NCBI GenBank assembly: GCA_026399025.1
Contig: JAPLRU010000116.1
Span: 1 to 64,000, forward strand
DNA length: 64,000 nt
Source of the DNA: Methylobacter sp.
GTDB taxonomy: Bacteria; Pseudomonadota; Gammaproteobacteria; Methylococcales; Methylomonadaceae
Direction: 5' to 3'
Part shown: one piece after another, positions 1 through 9,730 of the stretch
Layout: every line of letters begins with the position of its first letter
How positions within the stretch are numbered: position 1 is the first letter of the stretch
Made by a program: the position numbers and the translations under genes
The notes under the pieces: generated by a model
What the model was told of the DNA's origin: nothing
The model's database searches: none
The model's input: only the letters and a program-made list of their open reading frames with translations

Positions 1-390
<390 letters not shown>

Positions 391-545
391 AAATCAGTTT
401 GCCACTCAATAAGATGAGTAGCCAATCTTGGCTCGACTACAGAATTCAACGTATAAATTACTTTTTACGTGTGATTTTGTGTCGATTATTTATTACAAGC
501 ACAAACAATTCATCACAAGCACCCACACAAATTATTTTGATCCGA

Positions 546-558
546 TTTTTAAAGAGCA
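546..558 (-). promoter_or_regulatory. rrn leader boxA antitermination site
   Basis: The minus strand reads TGCTCTTTAAAAA, one base from the E. coli rrn boxA TGCTCTTTAACAA. It lies about 155 nt upstream of the 16S 5' end and just downstream of the second rrn promoter, the normal place for the NusB/S10 loading site that makes rRNA transcription resistant to Rho. Confidence 0.8.
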
Positions 559-586
559 TGGAGTCAAACTCCGGTTTAGCTGAACT

Positions 587-614
587 ATTATACAGATTTC
601 ATTCAGCCTGTCAA
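587..614 (-). promoter_or_regulatory. rrn promoter P2 (proximal)
   Basis: The minus strand has a perfect -35 TTGACA (614-609) and a perfect -10 TATAAT (592-587) separated by 16 bp. It reads towards 16S, with boxA about 28 nt beyond the -10. Together with the upstream copy it forms the tandem promoter arrangement usual for rRNA operons. Confidence 0.85.
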
Positions 615-684
615 CATCCCGTTAACCTTATTTTTTCTTCTCTTCCCGACCGGAGCCACTTACGCAACACCGAAGAGGCCGACC

Positions 685-712
685 ATTATAACCCACCCAA
701 TCAACTTGTCAA
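685..712 (-). promoter_or_regulatory. rrn promoter P1 (distal)
   Basis: The minus strand shows TTGACA (712-707), a 16-bp spacer and TATAAT (690-685), both hexamers perfect. The sequence after the -10 (GGTCGGCCTC) is GC-rich, the type of discriminator associated with stringent control of rRNA promoters. It lies 98 bp upstream of P2 with the same 16-bp spacing. Confidence 0.85.
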
Positions 713-1241
713 GCAATTCGTTCGCTTTAATTTCAAAGGAACCCCCTGCCGGAGCACCCTGCCCCGAAAGAACTGCGCATTATACAGCCTTAACTATCCC
801 GGTCAAGCTGTTATTTCGACGAGCATCAGAAACAAATAAACTGTCCGCACTGGTAGCAAATAAATTATCAGGCTTGCTTAGAGTAGATATAGCAATGAAG
901 CGAACAGACTAACGACAAGAGACAAAGACGGCGAGATTTGAAGAGGCATTATGGTGATTAGCAGGAAAAAAGGCTGACACAAGACTTGAATCAAATCTTG
1001 TGTGATTTCTTCTATTAGCTTTCTTTATTGTACTCATAACTATTCTGAGGAAAATTCGAGGTACTTATACTTAAAATAATTCAATAGATAGCGAGCGAGA
1101 TAGGAAACTTTGTGTCGTGATACCAAATTCGGACTTTATAATAAGAACGCGCAGGCGCAATTTTTAAGATAAAAATATCCGGCTTTCGCGGCTAATTCGC
1201 TTATTTACTTAATTTTTACACCGCCCAACCTCCCCGACTCA
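713..1241. other. Intergenic stretch between rrn promoter P1 and the kinase gene
   Basis: AT-rich, with no recognisable gene. The ORFs listed here (399-839, 706-912) overlap the rrn promoters and resemble nothing known. It probably holds upstream elements of the rrn promoters and the promoter of the plus-strand signalling cluster, but I could not single out a convincing promoter for the latter. Confidence 0.5.
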
Positions 1242-4200
1242 TTGAAATGTTTTATGAAAAAGAAATCGCTGGCGGATAGCCCGAAACTACAAGCTTACAG
1301 ACTCACCGAAAAACTCGGCGAAAGTTTGCAATCGCAAGTGTATAAGGGTTATCACAAAAATCAGCCCGAGCAACCTTTGGTACTTAAACTACTCAAATTG
1401 CTGTCCGGCTGGGACGAGCAGTCGCGCCATTTGCAGCAAAAAATCGAGCGACTCAAAGTTTTGCACGACCCGCGCGCCTGTACACCGATAGCGCTGGATT
1501 CTGATAACGGCGTACATTTTATAGTGCAGCCGTGGTTTGCCGGGCAGACCTTGGCCGATTGGACGGCTCAACATCCCAGCATCAATCTAAGCGATTTTTT
1601 CACCATCGCCTGCGCGCTGGCCGATACCTTGCAGGCAGTGCATGAGGCCGGCATTACTCACGGCGGCATCAAGCCGCACAATATTCTGGTGCAACCGGGC
1701 ACGCTGACCTTGCGCCTGTCCGATTTCATCACACCGCTGGACATCCGCGATGTCAGCCATTTTATCTACGATCCCGAATTTGTGCGCGGGACGCTGGCCT
1801 ATACTTCGCCCGAGCAAACCGGGCGCATTAATTACCGGGTGGATTTTTCCACCGACCTGTATTCGACGGGCATCGTGTTTTACGAATTGCTCACCGGCAA
1901 ACTGCCGTTTTTTTCCACCGATCCGTTGGAACTGATTCATTCGCATTTGGCCGAAGAAGCGCCCAAAGTACATGAAAGCAATCCCGATATTCCGCGCCAG
2001 CTGAGTCATATCATCGCCAAGCTGGCGTTCAAACAGCCGGAAAAACGCTATCAAAGCGCCTCCGGGCTGTTGGCCGATCTGATCCGTTGCCGCGACAACT
2101 ATGCCGCAACCGGAACCATTGCCGAGTTTCCGGTCGGCTTGCGCGACCGCACCAAACGGATGATTTTTATTTCCAAAATGGTCGGCCGCCAGGCCGAGTG
2201 CGAGTTGATCCGGCGCGAATACGACGAGGTCATGCGCGGAACCTTCCGCGCCGTGTTTATTTCCGGCCTGTCCGGTATCGGCAAGACCCGCTTGATTCAG
2301 GAACTGCAAAAACCGTTGGTGCGCCACCGCGGTTATTTCACTTCGGGCAAGTTCGACCAGTACCAGAAAAATATTCCCTACAGTTCGCTGATTCTGGCCT
2401 TACGCAATCTGATGCGGACTTTTTTGACCGAAAGCGATGCACAGGTAGCACAGTGGCAAGGTAAAGTTCTCGACGCTGTAGGCGGCGACGGCCGCGTGAT
2501 TATCGATGTAGTGCCGGAACTTGAATTCATCATAGGGGTACAGCCGGAAGTGGCGCATCTGCCGCCGGTGGAAGCGCGCAACCGCTTCAATAATTTATTC
2601 GGACGTTTTCTTGCTTGTCTGGCTGACGAAGCGCATCCGCTGGTGTTATTTATTGACGATTTGCAATGGTGCGATACCGCCACCTTCGACTTTTTACAGA
2701 ATATTTTCGCCAATCATAAAGAACATCCTTATTTGTTTTTCATGGGCGCTTACCGCCACAACGAAGTGGATGCCACACATCCACTGACCAAATTGATCCG
2801 CAACATTCAACAGTGCCAACAATCCTTGCGGGAAATCCGGCTGGAGGCGCTGGAGGATAAAGATTGCCACGAAATGGTGGCTTATATTTTGGACTCGCCG
2901 TTGGCGACGACCGCCAACCTGGCTCAATTTATCGCCCGGCTGACCGAAGGCAATCCGCTGTTTGTCAGCGAGAGTCTGGCTTGGTTGTACAACGAGCATT
3001 TGCTGCATACCGATGAACAGCTGCATTGGCATTGGGATATGAACAAGATCCGCGATACACGGATGCCGGCCACCGTGGTCGAGTTATTCAGTTCAAAAGT
3101 CCGCACTTTACCGGCCGCCACGCTGCACATCCTCAACTACTGCGCCTGCATGGGTAACCGCTTTACGGTAATGGAGATTGCGCGGGTGCTGGATACGGGC
3201 CTGGAAGCGCTGTTCGAAAACCTGAAACCGGTGCTGACGCTGGGCATGCTGCTGGAAAATAAATCCGATCTGCAATTTGTCCACGACCGGGTGCAGGAAG
3301 CGGTACTGCGCCAAGTCGATGAACGGGCGCGTCCGGCTATCCACTGGCGCATCGGCAACCGCTTGCTGAGCGAGATTCCGGCCGATGCCGATTTTGAAGC
3401 GCAGGATAATATGTTCAGCATTGCCATGCACCTTAATCGGGGGCGTCCCGAAGACCTGGATCCGGTTATGCTTTATCGCTTGGTCGACATCAACTTTCAT
3501 GCCGGCAACAAAGCGCTGGATGCATTGGCCGGCGATGCCGCCAACGATTTTTTTCTGACCGCGCACGCTATGCTGCCTTCGGATTGTTGGGACAGCGCCT
3601 ATGAGCTGACTTTCCGCATTTATCAGCGCCTGGCTAAAACCGACTTGATGCGCGGCCGCTACGAAGCTTCCGAAGCGCTGCTCAATCAGCTTATTGAGCA
3701 TGCCGTCAGCGATTTCGACAAGGCCGAAGCGCTGGCGGAACAAACCACTTCACTGTCTTCTTTCGGCAATTTTAACAAGGCGATCGAAACCGCCAATCGC
3801 GGTCTGGCGTATTTCGGTAAATCCATACCCGCCGATGCGGATCAAGCCCGTCGACAGATGCAAGCCTTGATGACACAGATTGAAGCTCTGGGCGATGTCT
3901 GGAATACCATTTTGTGCATGCCTTTTACTCAGGACCGCAAAAGCAAGATCGAACTCGCTTTTTACAGCGAGCTGATTCCCGATCTGTACATGTCCGGCCT
4001 AGTCGCCCAACTGTACTTGTCGGCCGCGCAATCCACCCAGCTTTGCTTGGCAGGCGGCATGGACGAATCGGTCATTTATTCTTTTTCGATCATGGGGCTC
4101 AATCTGGGCGAACAGGAAAAATTCGAACTCGCCTTCCGTTACGAAGATTTAGCCCACGATCTGTGCGCCAAGTATCCCAACACCTTCGGCGCGACCCGCG

Positions 4201-6380
4201 GCATGAACGGCATCGTTTGGTGCAATATGCATTCGCGCAGTCATCCCGCCGCTATCGTCGACTATTGTTTAAAAGGCATTCAGTGCGGCAAGAACTGCGG
4301 CGACCTGTATAACGCCGGTTTATCCTACGGCCCGCTGATGTGGAATTTGCAGGTTCAGGGCAAGAATTTGCGCCTGATCGAAGAAACCGCCGAGGAATGC
4401 TTGAATTTCTCGCGCAAAAATCAGCTGTCCTTTTCGCTGGCTTTGGCCGAGGCGGTGCTGGCCGGTTGGGTGGCGCCGATGAAGCCGGATTACCGGCCGG
4501 TGCCGATGGAAGATACCCTGGAACGTTGGGCGGCCGCCAATTACGTCGCCGCCTCCGGCAGCTATTTTGTGCTGCTCGGCATCAGTCAGTATTATCTGGG
4601 CGATTATGCCGCAGCGGCGACGTCGCTGGCGGCTGTCGAACATTATCGGCACGGCTTGACCGACAACGTGCTGAAGCGTTTGTGGTTTGTGTTCCGCATC
4701 GCTAATCGCTTACGCTTGCTTGATGATGAAACGGCTTGGGCGGATATCGAAGCGGACATCGCCCCGCTGTTACAGAACCTCGAAACCTGGGCGCGGCTGG
4801 GCCCTTTGCTAAGGCCTTATCTGGCGTTTATTCATGCCGAAACGGCCCGCGTTAAAGGCGAGTCGCGGGAAGCGCGCAACCTGTATCTGGATGCGATTGC
4901 CGAAGCGCAGGCGCAACACTACGATTTGCTCGCCGGACATGTGTTCGAAAGCTTGGGCGATTTACTGAGCAAAACCGCGTTGGGCGATGCCGCCATTTAT
5001 TATGCCGAAGCACGGCGGCTGTATCGTGCTTGCGATGCCGAAAGCAAGGGTGGCCGCTTACAGCAACATAACGAGCTTGACCTTGAGGATCCCGTGCTAC
5101 AGGAGCCAAATGAAACCGAGATGCTGGAATTATCCACCTTGCCCAATCTCGATATTAACTACCTGATGAAATCGGCATTGGCGCTGTCCGCCGAAATCGA
5201 TTTGGCGCAACTGCTGCAAAAAATCATGAACGTGGAACTGGAAAGTTCCGGCGCTCAACACGGCTATTTGCTAATCAAAGAGCAGGACGCGCTGGTCATT
5301 GTTGCGGAGCACCATGTCGGCAAAAAGCAAGCCCTTAATATTCAACATTACAGCTTAAGCAAAGCGGTCGGCGTTTGTCAGGCCATCGTCAATTACGTGT
5401 TCCGCACCCACGAAAAAGTGCTGCTGCGCGATGCGGGCGTTGAGGGCGATTTCCAAAACGCCCCCGAAGTACAAATGCTGGGCTTGCGCTCGGTGCTGTG
5501 CCTGCCGGTAATCAAGCAAGCCGAACTGATTGGCGTGTTGTACTTGGAAAACCGATTGTCGGAGGGCATCTTCACCGCCGAAAAAAGCGTGATGACCGAA
5601 CTGCTGACCTCGCACGCAGCCATCGCGCTGGAAAATGCCAGGCTGCTTGAAGAAACCCGTCATGCTTATATGCAGTTGCAAGAAAACCGGGAACACATGA
5701 TGCAAATGGAAAAACTGTCCGCACTGGGCACTTTGGTCGGCGGCGTCGCCCATGAAATCAACAATCCGTTAATGGGGGTGATGAATTATGTCGAGTTTGC
5801 CGAAAGCAAAGTGACCGATGACAAAACCCGTGAGGTGCTGGGTAAAGCGATGCACGAGATCGAACGCATCAAAACTATCGTGCGTAACATGCTGATTTAT
5901 GTCCGCACCAAGTCGAGCCCAACGGGCACCTGTCACATCCTCGACACCGTTAACCAGACCTTGTCGCTGCTGGAAGGCGAGTTTAAGCGAGCCAATATTC
6001 TGATACAGACCGAGTTAGCCGATAAGTTGCCGCTGATTGTTTGTAGCGCCGACAGCCTGCAACAAATATTGATCAATCTATTGCTCAATGCCAGGGACGC
6101 CTTAGCGGAACACCAGCAGCCTTGCATCGAAATTATCGCGTATCGGCATGATGCGGTGGTGGAACTGAGCATATGCGACAACGGGCCGGGCATTCCCGAC
6201 GCCATTCTCAGCCGGATATTCGATCCCTTTTTTACCACCAAACCGCCGGGTAAGGGAACCGGTCTGGGTTTGTCGGTATCCCACCGCCTGATCGAAGAAA
6301 GCGGGGGACATATAATGGCGTATAATAAAAAGGGTATAAGCGGCTGCTGCATAAGATTGCAGTTTAGGATAGCTAATTAG
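1242..6380 (+). CDS. Giant kinase-like / AAA ATPase / GAF / sensor histidine kinase
   Basis: 1,712 aa. Order: Ser/Thr kinase-like domain (~20-280), AAA/STAND-type ATPase with Walker A GLSGIGKT (~342) and Walker B LVLFIDD (~466), a long helical TPR-like middle, GAF (~1310-1470), then HisKA with phospho-His in HEINNP (~1503) and HATPase_c with N box (NLLLNARDA), DNGPGIP and GTGLGL. It belongs to the 'trifunctional kinase/ATPase/histidine kinase' family of soluble signalling proteins; there is no transmembrane segment. The kinase-like domain looks inactive: the HRD loop reads HGGIKPHN and DFG reads DFI, although the VAIK-type Lys (VLKLL) is kept. The response regulator 17 nt downstream is its likely partner. 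The listed start is TTG; ATG at 1254 is in frame and equally possible. Neither has a clear ribosome binding site. Confidence 0.93.
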   Translation: MKCFMKKKSLADSPKLQAYRLTEKLGESLQSQVYKGYHKNQPEQPLVLKLLKLLSGWDEQSRHLQQKIERLKVLHDPRACTPIALDSDNGVHFIVQPWFAGQTLADWTAQHPSINLSDFFTIACALADTLQAVHEAGITHGGIKPHNILVQPGTLTLRLSDFITPLDIRDVSHFIYDPEFVRGTLAYTSPEQTGRINYRVDFSTDLYSTGIVFYELLTGKLPFFSTDPLELIHSHLAEEAPKVHESNPDIPRQLSHIIAKLAFKQPEKRYQSASGLLADLIRCRDNYAATGTIAEFPVGLRDRTKRMIFISKMVGRQAECELIRREYDEVMRGTFRAVFISGLSGIGKTRLIQELQKPLVRHRGYFTSGKFDQYQKNIPYSSLILALRNLMRTFLTESDAQVAQWQGKVLDAVGGDGRVIIDVVPELEFIIGVQPEVAHLPPVEARNRFNNLFGRFLACLADEAHPLVLFIDDLQWCDTATFDFLQNIFANHKEHPYLFFMGAYRHNEVDATHPLTKLIRNIQQCQQSLREIRLEALEDKDCHEMVAYILDSPLATTANLAQFIARLTEGNPLFVSESLAWLYNEHLLHTDEQLHWHWDMNKIRDTRMPATVVELFSSKVRTLPAATLHILNYCACMGNRFTVMEIARVLDTGLEALFENLKPVLTLGMLLENKSDLQFVHDRVQEAVLRQVDERARPAIHWRIGNRLLSEIPADADFEAQDNMFSIAMHLNRGRPEDLDPVMLYRLVDINFHAGNKALDALAGDAANDFFLTAHAMLPSDCWDSAYELTFRIYQRLAKTDLMRGRYEASEALLNQLIEHAVSDFDKAEALAEQTTSLSSFGNFNKAIETANRGLAYFGKSIPADADQARRQMQALMTQIEALGDVWNTILCMPFTQDRKSKIELAFYSELIPDLYMSGLVAQLYLSAAQSTQLCLAGGMDESVIYSFSIMGLNLGEQEKFELAFRYEDLAHDLCAKYPNTFGATRGMNGIVWCNMHSRSHPAAIVDYCLKGIQCGKNCGDLYNAGLSYGPLMWNLQVQGKNLRLIEETAEECLNFSRKNQLSFSLALAEAVLAGWVAPMKPDYRPVPMEDTLERWAAANYVAASGSYFVLLGISQYYLGDYAAAATSLAAVEHYRHGLTDNVLKRLWFVFRIANRLRLLDDETAWADIEADIAPLLQNLETWARLGPLLRPYLAFIHAETARVKGESREARNLYLDAIAEAQAQHYDLLAGHVFESLGDLLSKTALGDAAIYYAEARRLYRACDAESKGGRLQQHNELDLEDPVLQEPNETEMLELSTLPNLDINYLMKSALALSAEIDLAQLLQKIMNVELESSGAQHGYLLIKEQDALVIVAEHHVGKKQALNIQHYSLSKAVGVCQAIVNYVFRTHEKVLLRDAGVEGDFQNAPEVQMLGLRSVLCLPVIKQAELIGVLYLENRLSEGIFTAEKSVMTELLTSHAAIALENARLLEETRHAYMQLQENREHMMQMEKLSALGTLVGGVAHEINNPLMGVMNYVEFAESKVTDDKTREVLGKAMHEIERIKTIVRNMLIYVRTKSSPTGTCHILDTVNQTLSLLEGEFKRANILIQTELADKLPLIVCSADSLQQILINLLLNARDALAEHQQPCIEIIAYRHDAVVELSICDNGPGIPDAILSRIFDPFFTTKPPGKGTGLGLSVSHRLIEESGGHIMAYNKKGISGCCIRLQFRIAN

Positions 6381-6397
6381 TTTATTTAGGAATAGTA

Positions 6398-7087
6398 ATG
6401 ACAAATAAAATTCTGGTTATTGATGACGATCCCGCAGTGCGCGGAGCTTTTAACCTGATACTGGGCGAGGCCGGCTATGATGTGCAAGAAGCGGATAACG
6501 GCTTGCAAGGCGTCGAAATGGCACAAGCCGGACGTCCCGACTTGGTCTTTCTCGACCTCAGAATGCCCGGCATTGACGGCGTCGAAACCTTGCGCCGTTT
6601 GAAAGCGATAGATGAGGACATGAATGTCTATATTGTGACGGCTTTTGCCAATGAATATATGAATCAACTCAAAGTCGCCCACGACGAAGGCCTGAACTTC
6701 CAGTTGGCCAGCAAGCCGCTGTCGTCCAAACAAATCAGACATGTCGCCAACTCCATCAGCCGCTCAAGGGAAGTCAACAAGGACAGCGATAAACTGCTGT
6801 TGACGCTGTATATCGTTTCGCTGAACGCTGAATTCAGAAAACTGGTTGGGCAGCTCAGTACCGTATTGGCCGCTACCTATAAACCGGGATATTGGAAGCT
6901 GGATGTGGTGGAAGTGCTGGAGATGCCGGAAAAAGCGCTGTCGCAAAACATCTTCGCCACGCCGATGCTGGTGCGCGATCTGCCGACGCCGGTATTGAAG
7001 TTGCTGGGTAATTTATCCAAAATGCCGGAAGTCATCGCGTCCATTACGTCTCAGCATAGCAATGGGTCGGATACTGTCATCATGTAA
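6398..7087 (+). CDS. Response regulator: CheY-like receiver fused to a KaiB-like domain
   Basis: 229 aa. Residues 1-122 are a complete receiver: acidic pocket DDD (9-11), phospho-Asp D53 in LDLRMPG, T81 and K106 (SKPL). Residues ~132-220 match the KaiB/thioredoxin-like fold: LTLYIVSLN at the first strand, a helix, KLDVVEVLE, then a cis-Pro segment FATPMLVRDLP like the KaiB ATPTL..LPPP segment, ending KLLGNLS. KaiB binds KaiC in cyanobacterial clocks, and a KaiB-like domain is the sensor of SasA; as the output of a receiver it is unusual. No kaiC is in the window. It lies 17 nt after the hybrid kinase gene, so it is probably phosphorylated by it. The output mechanism is unknown; regulated protein-protein interaction is the likely mode. 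Confidence 0.9.
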   Translation: MTNKILVIDDDPAVRGAFNLILGEAGYDVQEADNGLQGVEMAQAGRPDLVFLDLRMPGIDGVETLRRLKAIDEDMNVYIVTAFANEYMNQLKVAHDEGLNFQLASKPLSSKQIRHVANSISRSREVNKDSDKLLLTLYIVSLNAEFRKLVGQLSTVLAATYKPGYWKLDVVEVLEMPEKALSQNIFATPMLVRDLPTPVLKLLGNLSKMPEVIASITSQHSNGSDTVIM

Positions 7088-7147
7088 TTTATCTGGGTTC
7101 CCACGAAATCCGTGGAAACAGGAAAACAAGATCTTCTGAGCAGTTAT

Positions 7148-7423
7148 ATGAAGCCCTTTAACTGGAATTCCGATAAAAATCATCAGCTCATCAAGGAACG
7201 AGGCATCTCTTTTGAGGAGATTGTGTTCTGTTTGCAGAGCAACGGATTGTTGGACGATATTTCTCACCCGAATAATGAAAAGTATGCTCATCAGCGTATC
7301 TTTGTGGTTGCTATTGATGATTATGTCTATTTGGTTCCCTATGTTGAAACAGAAAATGAGATCTTTCTGAAAACGGTTATTCCTAGCAGGAAGGCGACCA
7401 AGCAATATTTTGGAGATAATTGA
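7148..7423 (+). CDS. BrnT-like toxin of a type II toxin-antitoxin pair
   Basis: 91 aa from ATG 7148 (MKPFNWNSDKN); the ORF track begins at an upstream GTG (7112), which adds residues not expected in the family. The pattern W.x.KN..L..ERGISFE, IFVVAIDDYVYLVPYV and a C-terminal IPSRKATKQY is that of small BrnT/RelE-fold proteins thought to act as RNases. It overlaps the following antitoxin gene by 4 nt (ATGA), indicating translational coupling. The toxin-first order fits BrnT-BrnA type pairs. It sits inside a signalling cluster, which suggests an acquired cassette. Confidence 0.8.
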   Translation: MKPFNWNSDKNHQLIKERGISFEEIVFCLQSNGLLDDISHPNNEKYAHQRIFVVAIDDYVYLVPYVETENEIFLKTVIPSRKATKQYFGDN

Positions 7424-7740
7424 TGAAAAAATTCAAATTAGATGAAGATGAACAAGCACTTTTAGACGCGTTCGAAGCGGGTCAGTTCGAATCGGGCTTA
7501 ACGCCTGAAAGAAGGCTGTTTATCGCAAAATCCGCCGAAGCAACGTTTAAAAAAGACAAAAAAATCAATGTCAGAATTTCAAGTCGCGATTTATCCGCCA
7601 TTCAAAGAAGAGCGCTTGAGCAAGGCATTCCTTATCAAACCCTGGTTTCCAGTATTATTCATAAATATATTTCCGGTAGTTTGTGCGATGCTTTGTCTAA
7701 TAAGTCCACACATAAATCCATAAAACCGAAAGCTACATAA
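7420..7740 (+). CDS. Antitoxin partner (CopG/BrnA-like, ribbon-helix-helix)
   Basis: 106 aa. The N-terminal half is acidic and helical (DEDEQALLDAFEAGQFES), probably the toxin-binding arm. The C-terminal half (KINVRISSRDLSAIQRRALEQG followed by PYQTLVSSIIHKYISG) is a ribbon-helix-helix DNA-binding signature as in CopG-like antitoxins, so it should autoregulate the pair. Its start overlaps the toxin stop and the next gene begins 5 nt after its stop, so it may be cotranscribed with the downstream c-di-GMP gene. Confidence 0.8.
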   Translation: MMKKFKLDEDEQALLDAFEAGQFESGLTPERRLFIAKSAEATFKKDKKINVRISSRDLSAIQRRALEQGIPYQTLVSSIIHKYISGSLCDALSNKSTHKSIKPKAT

Positions 7741-7744
7741 TTCA

Positions 7745-9727
7745 ATGACAGCCGCCTTAGCCAATCTCAACCTGATTCTTGAAACTATTACCGACGGCAT
7801 TTTGGTTGTCGATCGATTGGGTTTTGTTCTGTATACCAACCGAAGCGCCGAACGTATTTTCGATCAAGACGCACTGCTGGGCACCAAGCTGGCTATTCCG
7901 GTCAGCCCGAGTGACGTTCCCCAAGAAATCAACCTGGTTCGCCGTAGCGGCTTGGGCTGGGCGGAATTGCGCTCCGCTCCTATTATATGGAACGGCAAAC
8001 GGGCCTATGTCATCGGCGTCAGCGATATTACCGAACGCAAGCTAAGCAATGATCATCTGCGTCAGGCTGCGGCGGTTTTTGAAAGCACCCGCGAAGGCGT
8101 GTTGATGACCGATGCGAACAAGCGCATCCTCAGGATAAACCGCGCCTTTACCGACATCACCAGCTATAGCGAAGCCGAAGCTATCGGCCAACAGCCTTCG
8201 ATGCTGCGATCCGGCCGTCATGACGCGAAATTTTACGCCGAGATGTGGTCCAGCATCGCAAAAACCGGCCATTGGCAGGGCGAGATTTGGAATCGGCGTA
8301 AAAACGGCGAAGTCTATCCCGAGCTGCTCAGCATCAGCGCTATCGTCGATAAAGCCAGCGAAGTGACCAATTATGTTGGGGTGTTTGCCGACATCTCGCA
8401 ACTCAAAGCCACCGAATCGCAACTTGATTTTCTGGCCCATCACGACCCTCTGACCCGCTTACCCAACCGTTTACTGCTGCTGTCGCGGGTGGAACACGCC
8501 GTCGAAATCGCGTTGCGTCATGGAAAAATGCTGGCCTTACTGATGATCGATTTAGATCGATTTAAAGATGTCAACGACAGTTTCGGCCACCTGACCGGCG
8601 ACGAACTGTTGCAACAAGTGGCCAAGCAACTTAATTCCCGATTGCGCGGCATCGATACGGTATGCAGGCTGGGCGGCGACGAATTCGCCGTGCTCATCGA
8701 GAATGTCGCGCATCCTGAAGATGCCGCGCGGGTCGCCAATGACATCATTATTGCATTAGGCGAACCTTGGCTGTTGTCCAATGGGCAAGAGGTGCGTATC
8801 GGCGCCAGCGTCGGCATCAGCTTGTTTCCGGAACATGGCGCGACGCCGGTGGAACTGGTGCAACAAGCCGATACCGCGCTTTATCAGGCTAAGGCCGAAG
8901 GCCGCGGCCGCTTTAAATATTTTTCCGAGGATCTGACCCGCTCCGCCCGCGCCCGCATGGACCTTGAAGTGCGTTTACGCCGGGCGATTGATAAAGGCGA
9001 ACTGCGGGTGTTTTATCAACCGCAGGTCAATATTGAAACAGGCCGCATTATCGGCGCCGAAGCGTTGATCCGCTGGCAGGACCCCGATGAAGGCCTGATC
9101 CCGCCGCTACGCTTTATCCCGGTTGCCGAAGAAACCGGGTTGATTACCGTGATCGGCAACTGGATCCTGAAAGAAACCTGCCTCCAGGGTAAACGCTGGA
9201 TTGATGCGGGCCTAGCGCCGTTGACACTGGCGGTGAATGTTTCGCCGCGCCAGTTTCTGAACAGCAATATAGAACAAATCGTCGCCGAGACCTTGGCTGA
9301 AACCGGCTTTCCCGCCGCCCGCCTGGAACTGGAGCTGACCGAGAGCGCCTTGATGCAGCGCGAGGATGAAGCGATTCAGGTCCTGAACCGCCTGCATGCG
9401 TTGGGTGTCCGCCTTGCGATTGACGACTTCGGCACCGGTTACTCCTCCTTGTCTTATCTGAAGCTGTTTCCGCTGGATGTGTTGAAAATCGACAAGAGCT
9501 TTATCGACGATATTCCGCATCATCGCGACGATATGGAAATCGCCGCCGCCATCGTCGCAATGGCGCATACCCTGCGCTTGAAAGTGCTGGCCGAAGGCGT
9601 GGAGACCAAGGCGCAGCTCGACTTCCTGAAAACCCAAGGTTGCGATTTATATCAGGGCTATTTGACCAGTCCGCCGGTGCCTGCGGCTCAATTCGAGAAA
9701 TTACTGCCGGCTCAGGGAGAGGGCTGA
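7745..9727 (+). CDS. PAS-PAS-GGDEF-EAL c-di-GMP enzyme
   Basis: 660 aa, soluble. Two PAS domains (~8-100 and ~105-225), a GGDEF domain (~230-395) with intact RLGGDEF and an I-site RxxD (RGID) five residues before it, and an EAL domain (~405-650) with EALIRW, NVSPRQF, ELTES, DDFGTGYSS and the terminal AEGVET signature. Both catalytic domains keep their motifs, so it could make and break c-di-GMP; in many such proteins one activity dominates, which sequence alone cannot settle. The PAS domains suggest a redox, ligand or small-molecule input. It is 3 nt upstream of the hemerythrin-GGDEF gene, hence one operon. Confidence 0.95.
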   Translation: MTAALANLNLILETITDGILVVDRLGFVLYTNRSAERIFDQDALLGTKLAIPVSPSDVPQEINLVRRSGLGWAELRSAPIIWNGKRAYVIGVSDITERKLSNDHLRQAAAVFESTREGVLMTDANKRILRINRAFTDITSYSEAEAIGQQPSMLRSGRHDAKFYAEMWSSIAKTGHWQGEIWNRRKNGEVYPELLSISAIVDKASEVTNYVGVFADISQLKATESQLDFLAHHDPLTRLPNRLLLLSRVEHAVEIALRHGKMLALLMIDLDRFKDVNDSFGHLTGDELLQQVAKQLNSRLRGIDTVCRLGGDEFAVLIENVAHPEDAARVANDIIIALGEPWLLSNGQEVRIGASVGISLFPEHGATPVELVQQADTALYQAKAEGRGRFKYFSEDLTRSARARMDLEVRLRRAIDKGELRVFYQPQVNIETGRIIGAEALIRWQDPDEGLIPPLRFIPVAEETGLITVIGNWILKETCLQGKRWIDAGLAPLTLAVNVSPRQFLNSNIEQIVAETLAETGFPAARLELELTESALMQREDEAIQVLNRLHALGVRLAIDDFGTGYSSLSYLKLFPLDVLKIDKSFIDDIPHHRDDMEIAAAIVAMAHTLRLKVLAEGVETKAQLDFLKTQGCDLYQGYLTSPPVPAAQFEKLLPAQGEG

Positions 9728-9730
9728 TTT

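Noticed and set aside
1587-2327. Long antisense ORFs in the giant kinase gene (also 3108-3743)
   Set aside because: Shadow frames of a strong plus-strand gene; no domain and no ribosome binding site.
7112-7147. Upstream GTG start for the BrnT-like toxin
   Set aside because: Adds residues not found in the family; ATG 7148 gives the normal N-terminus.
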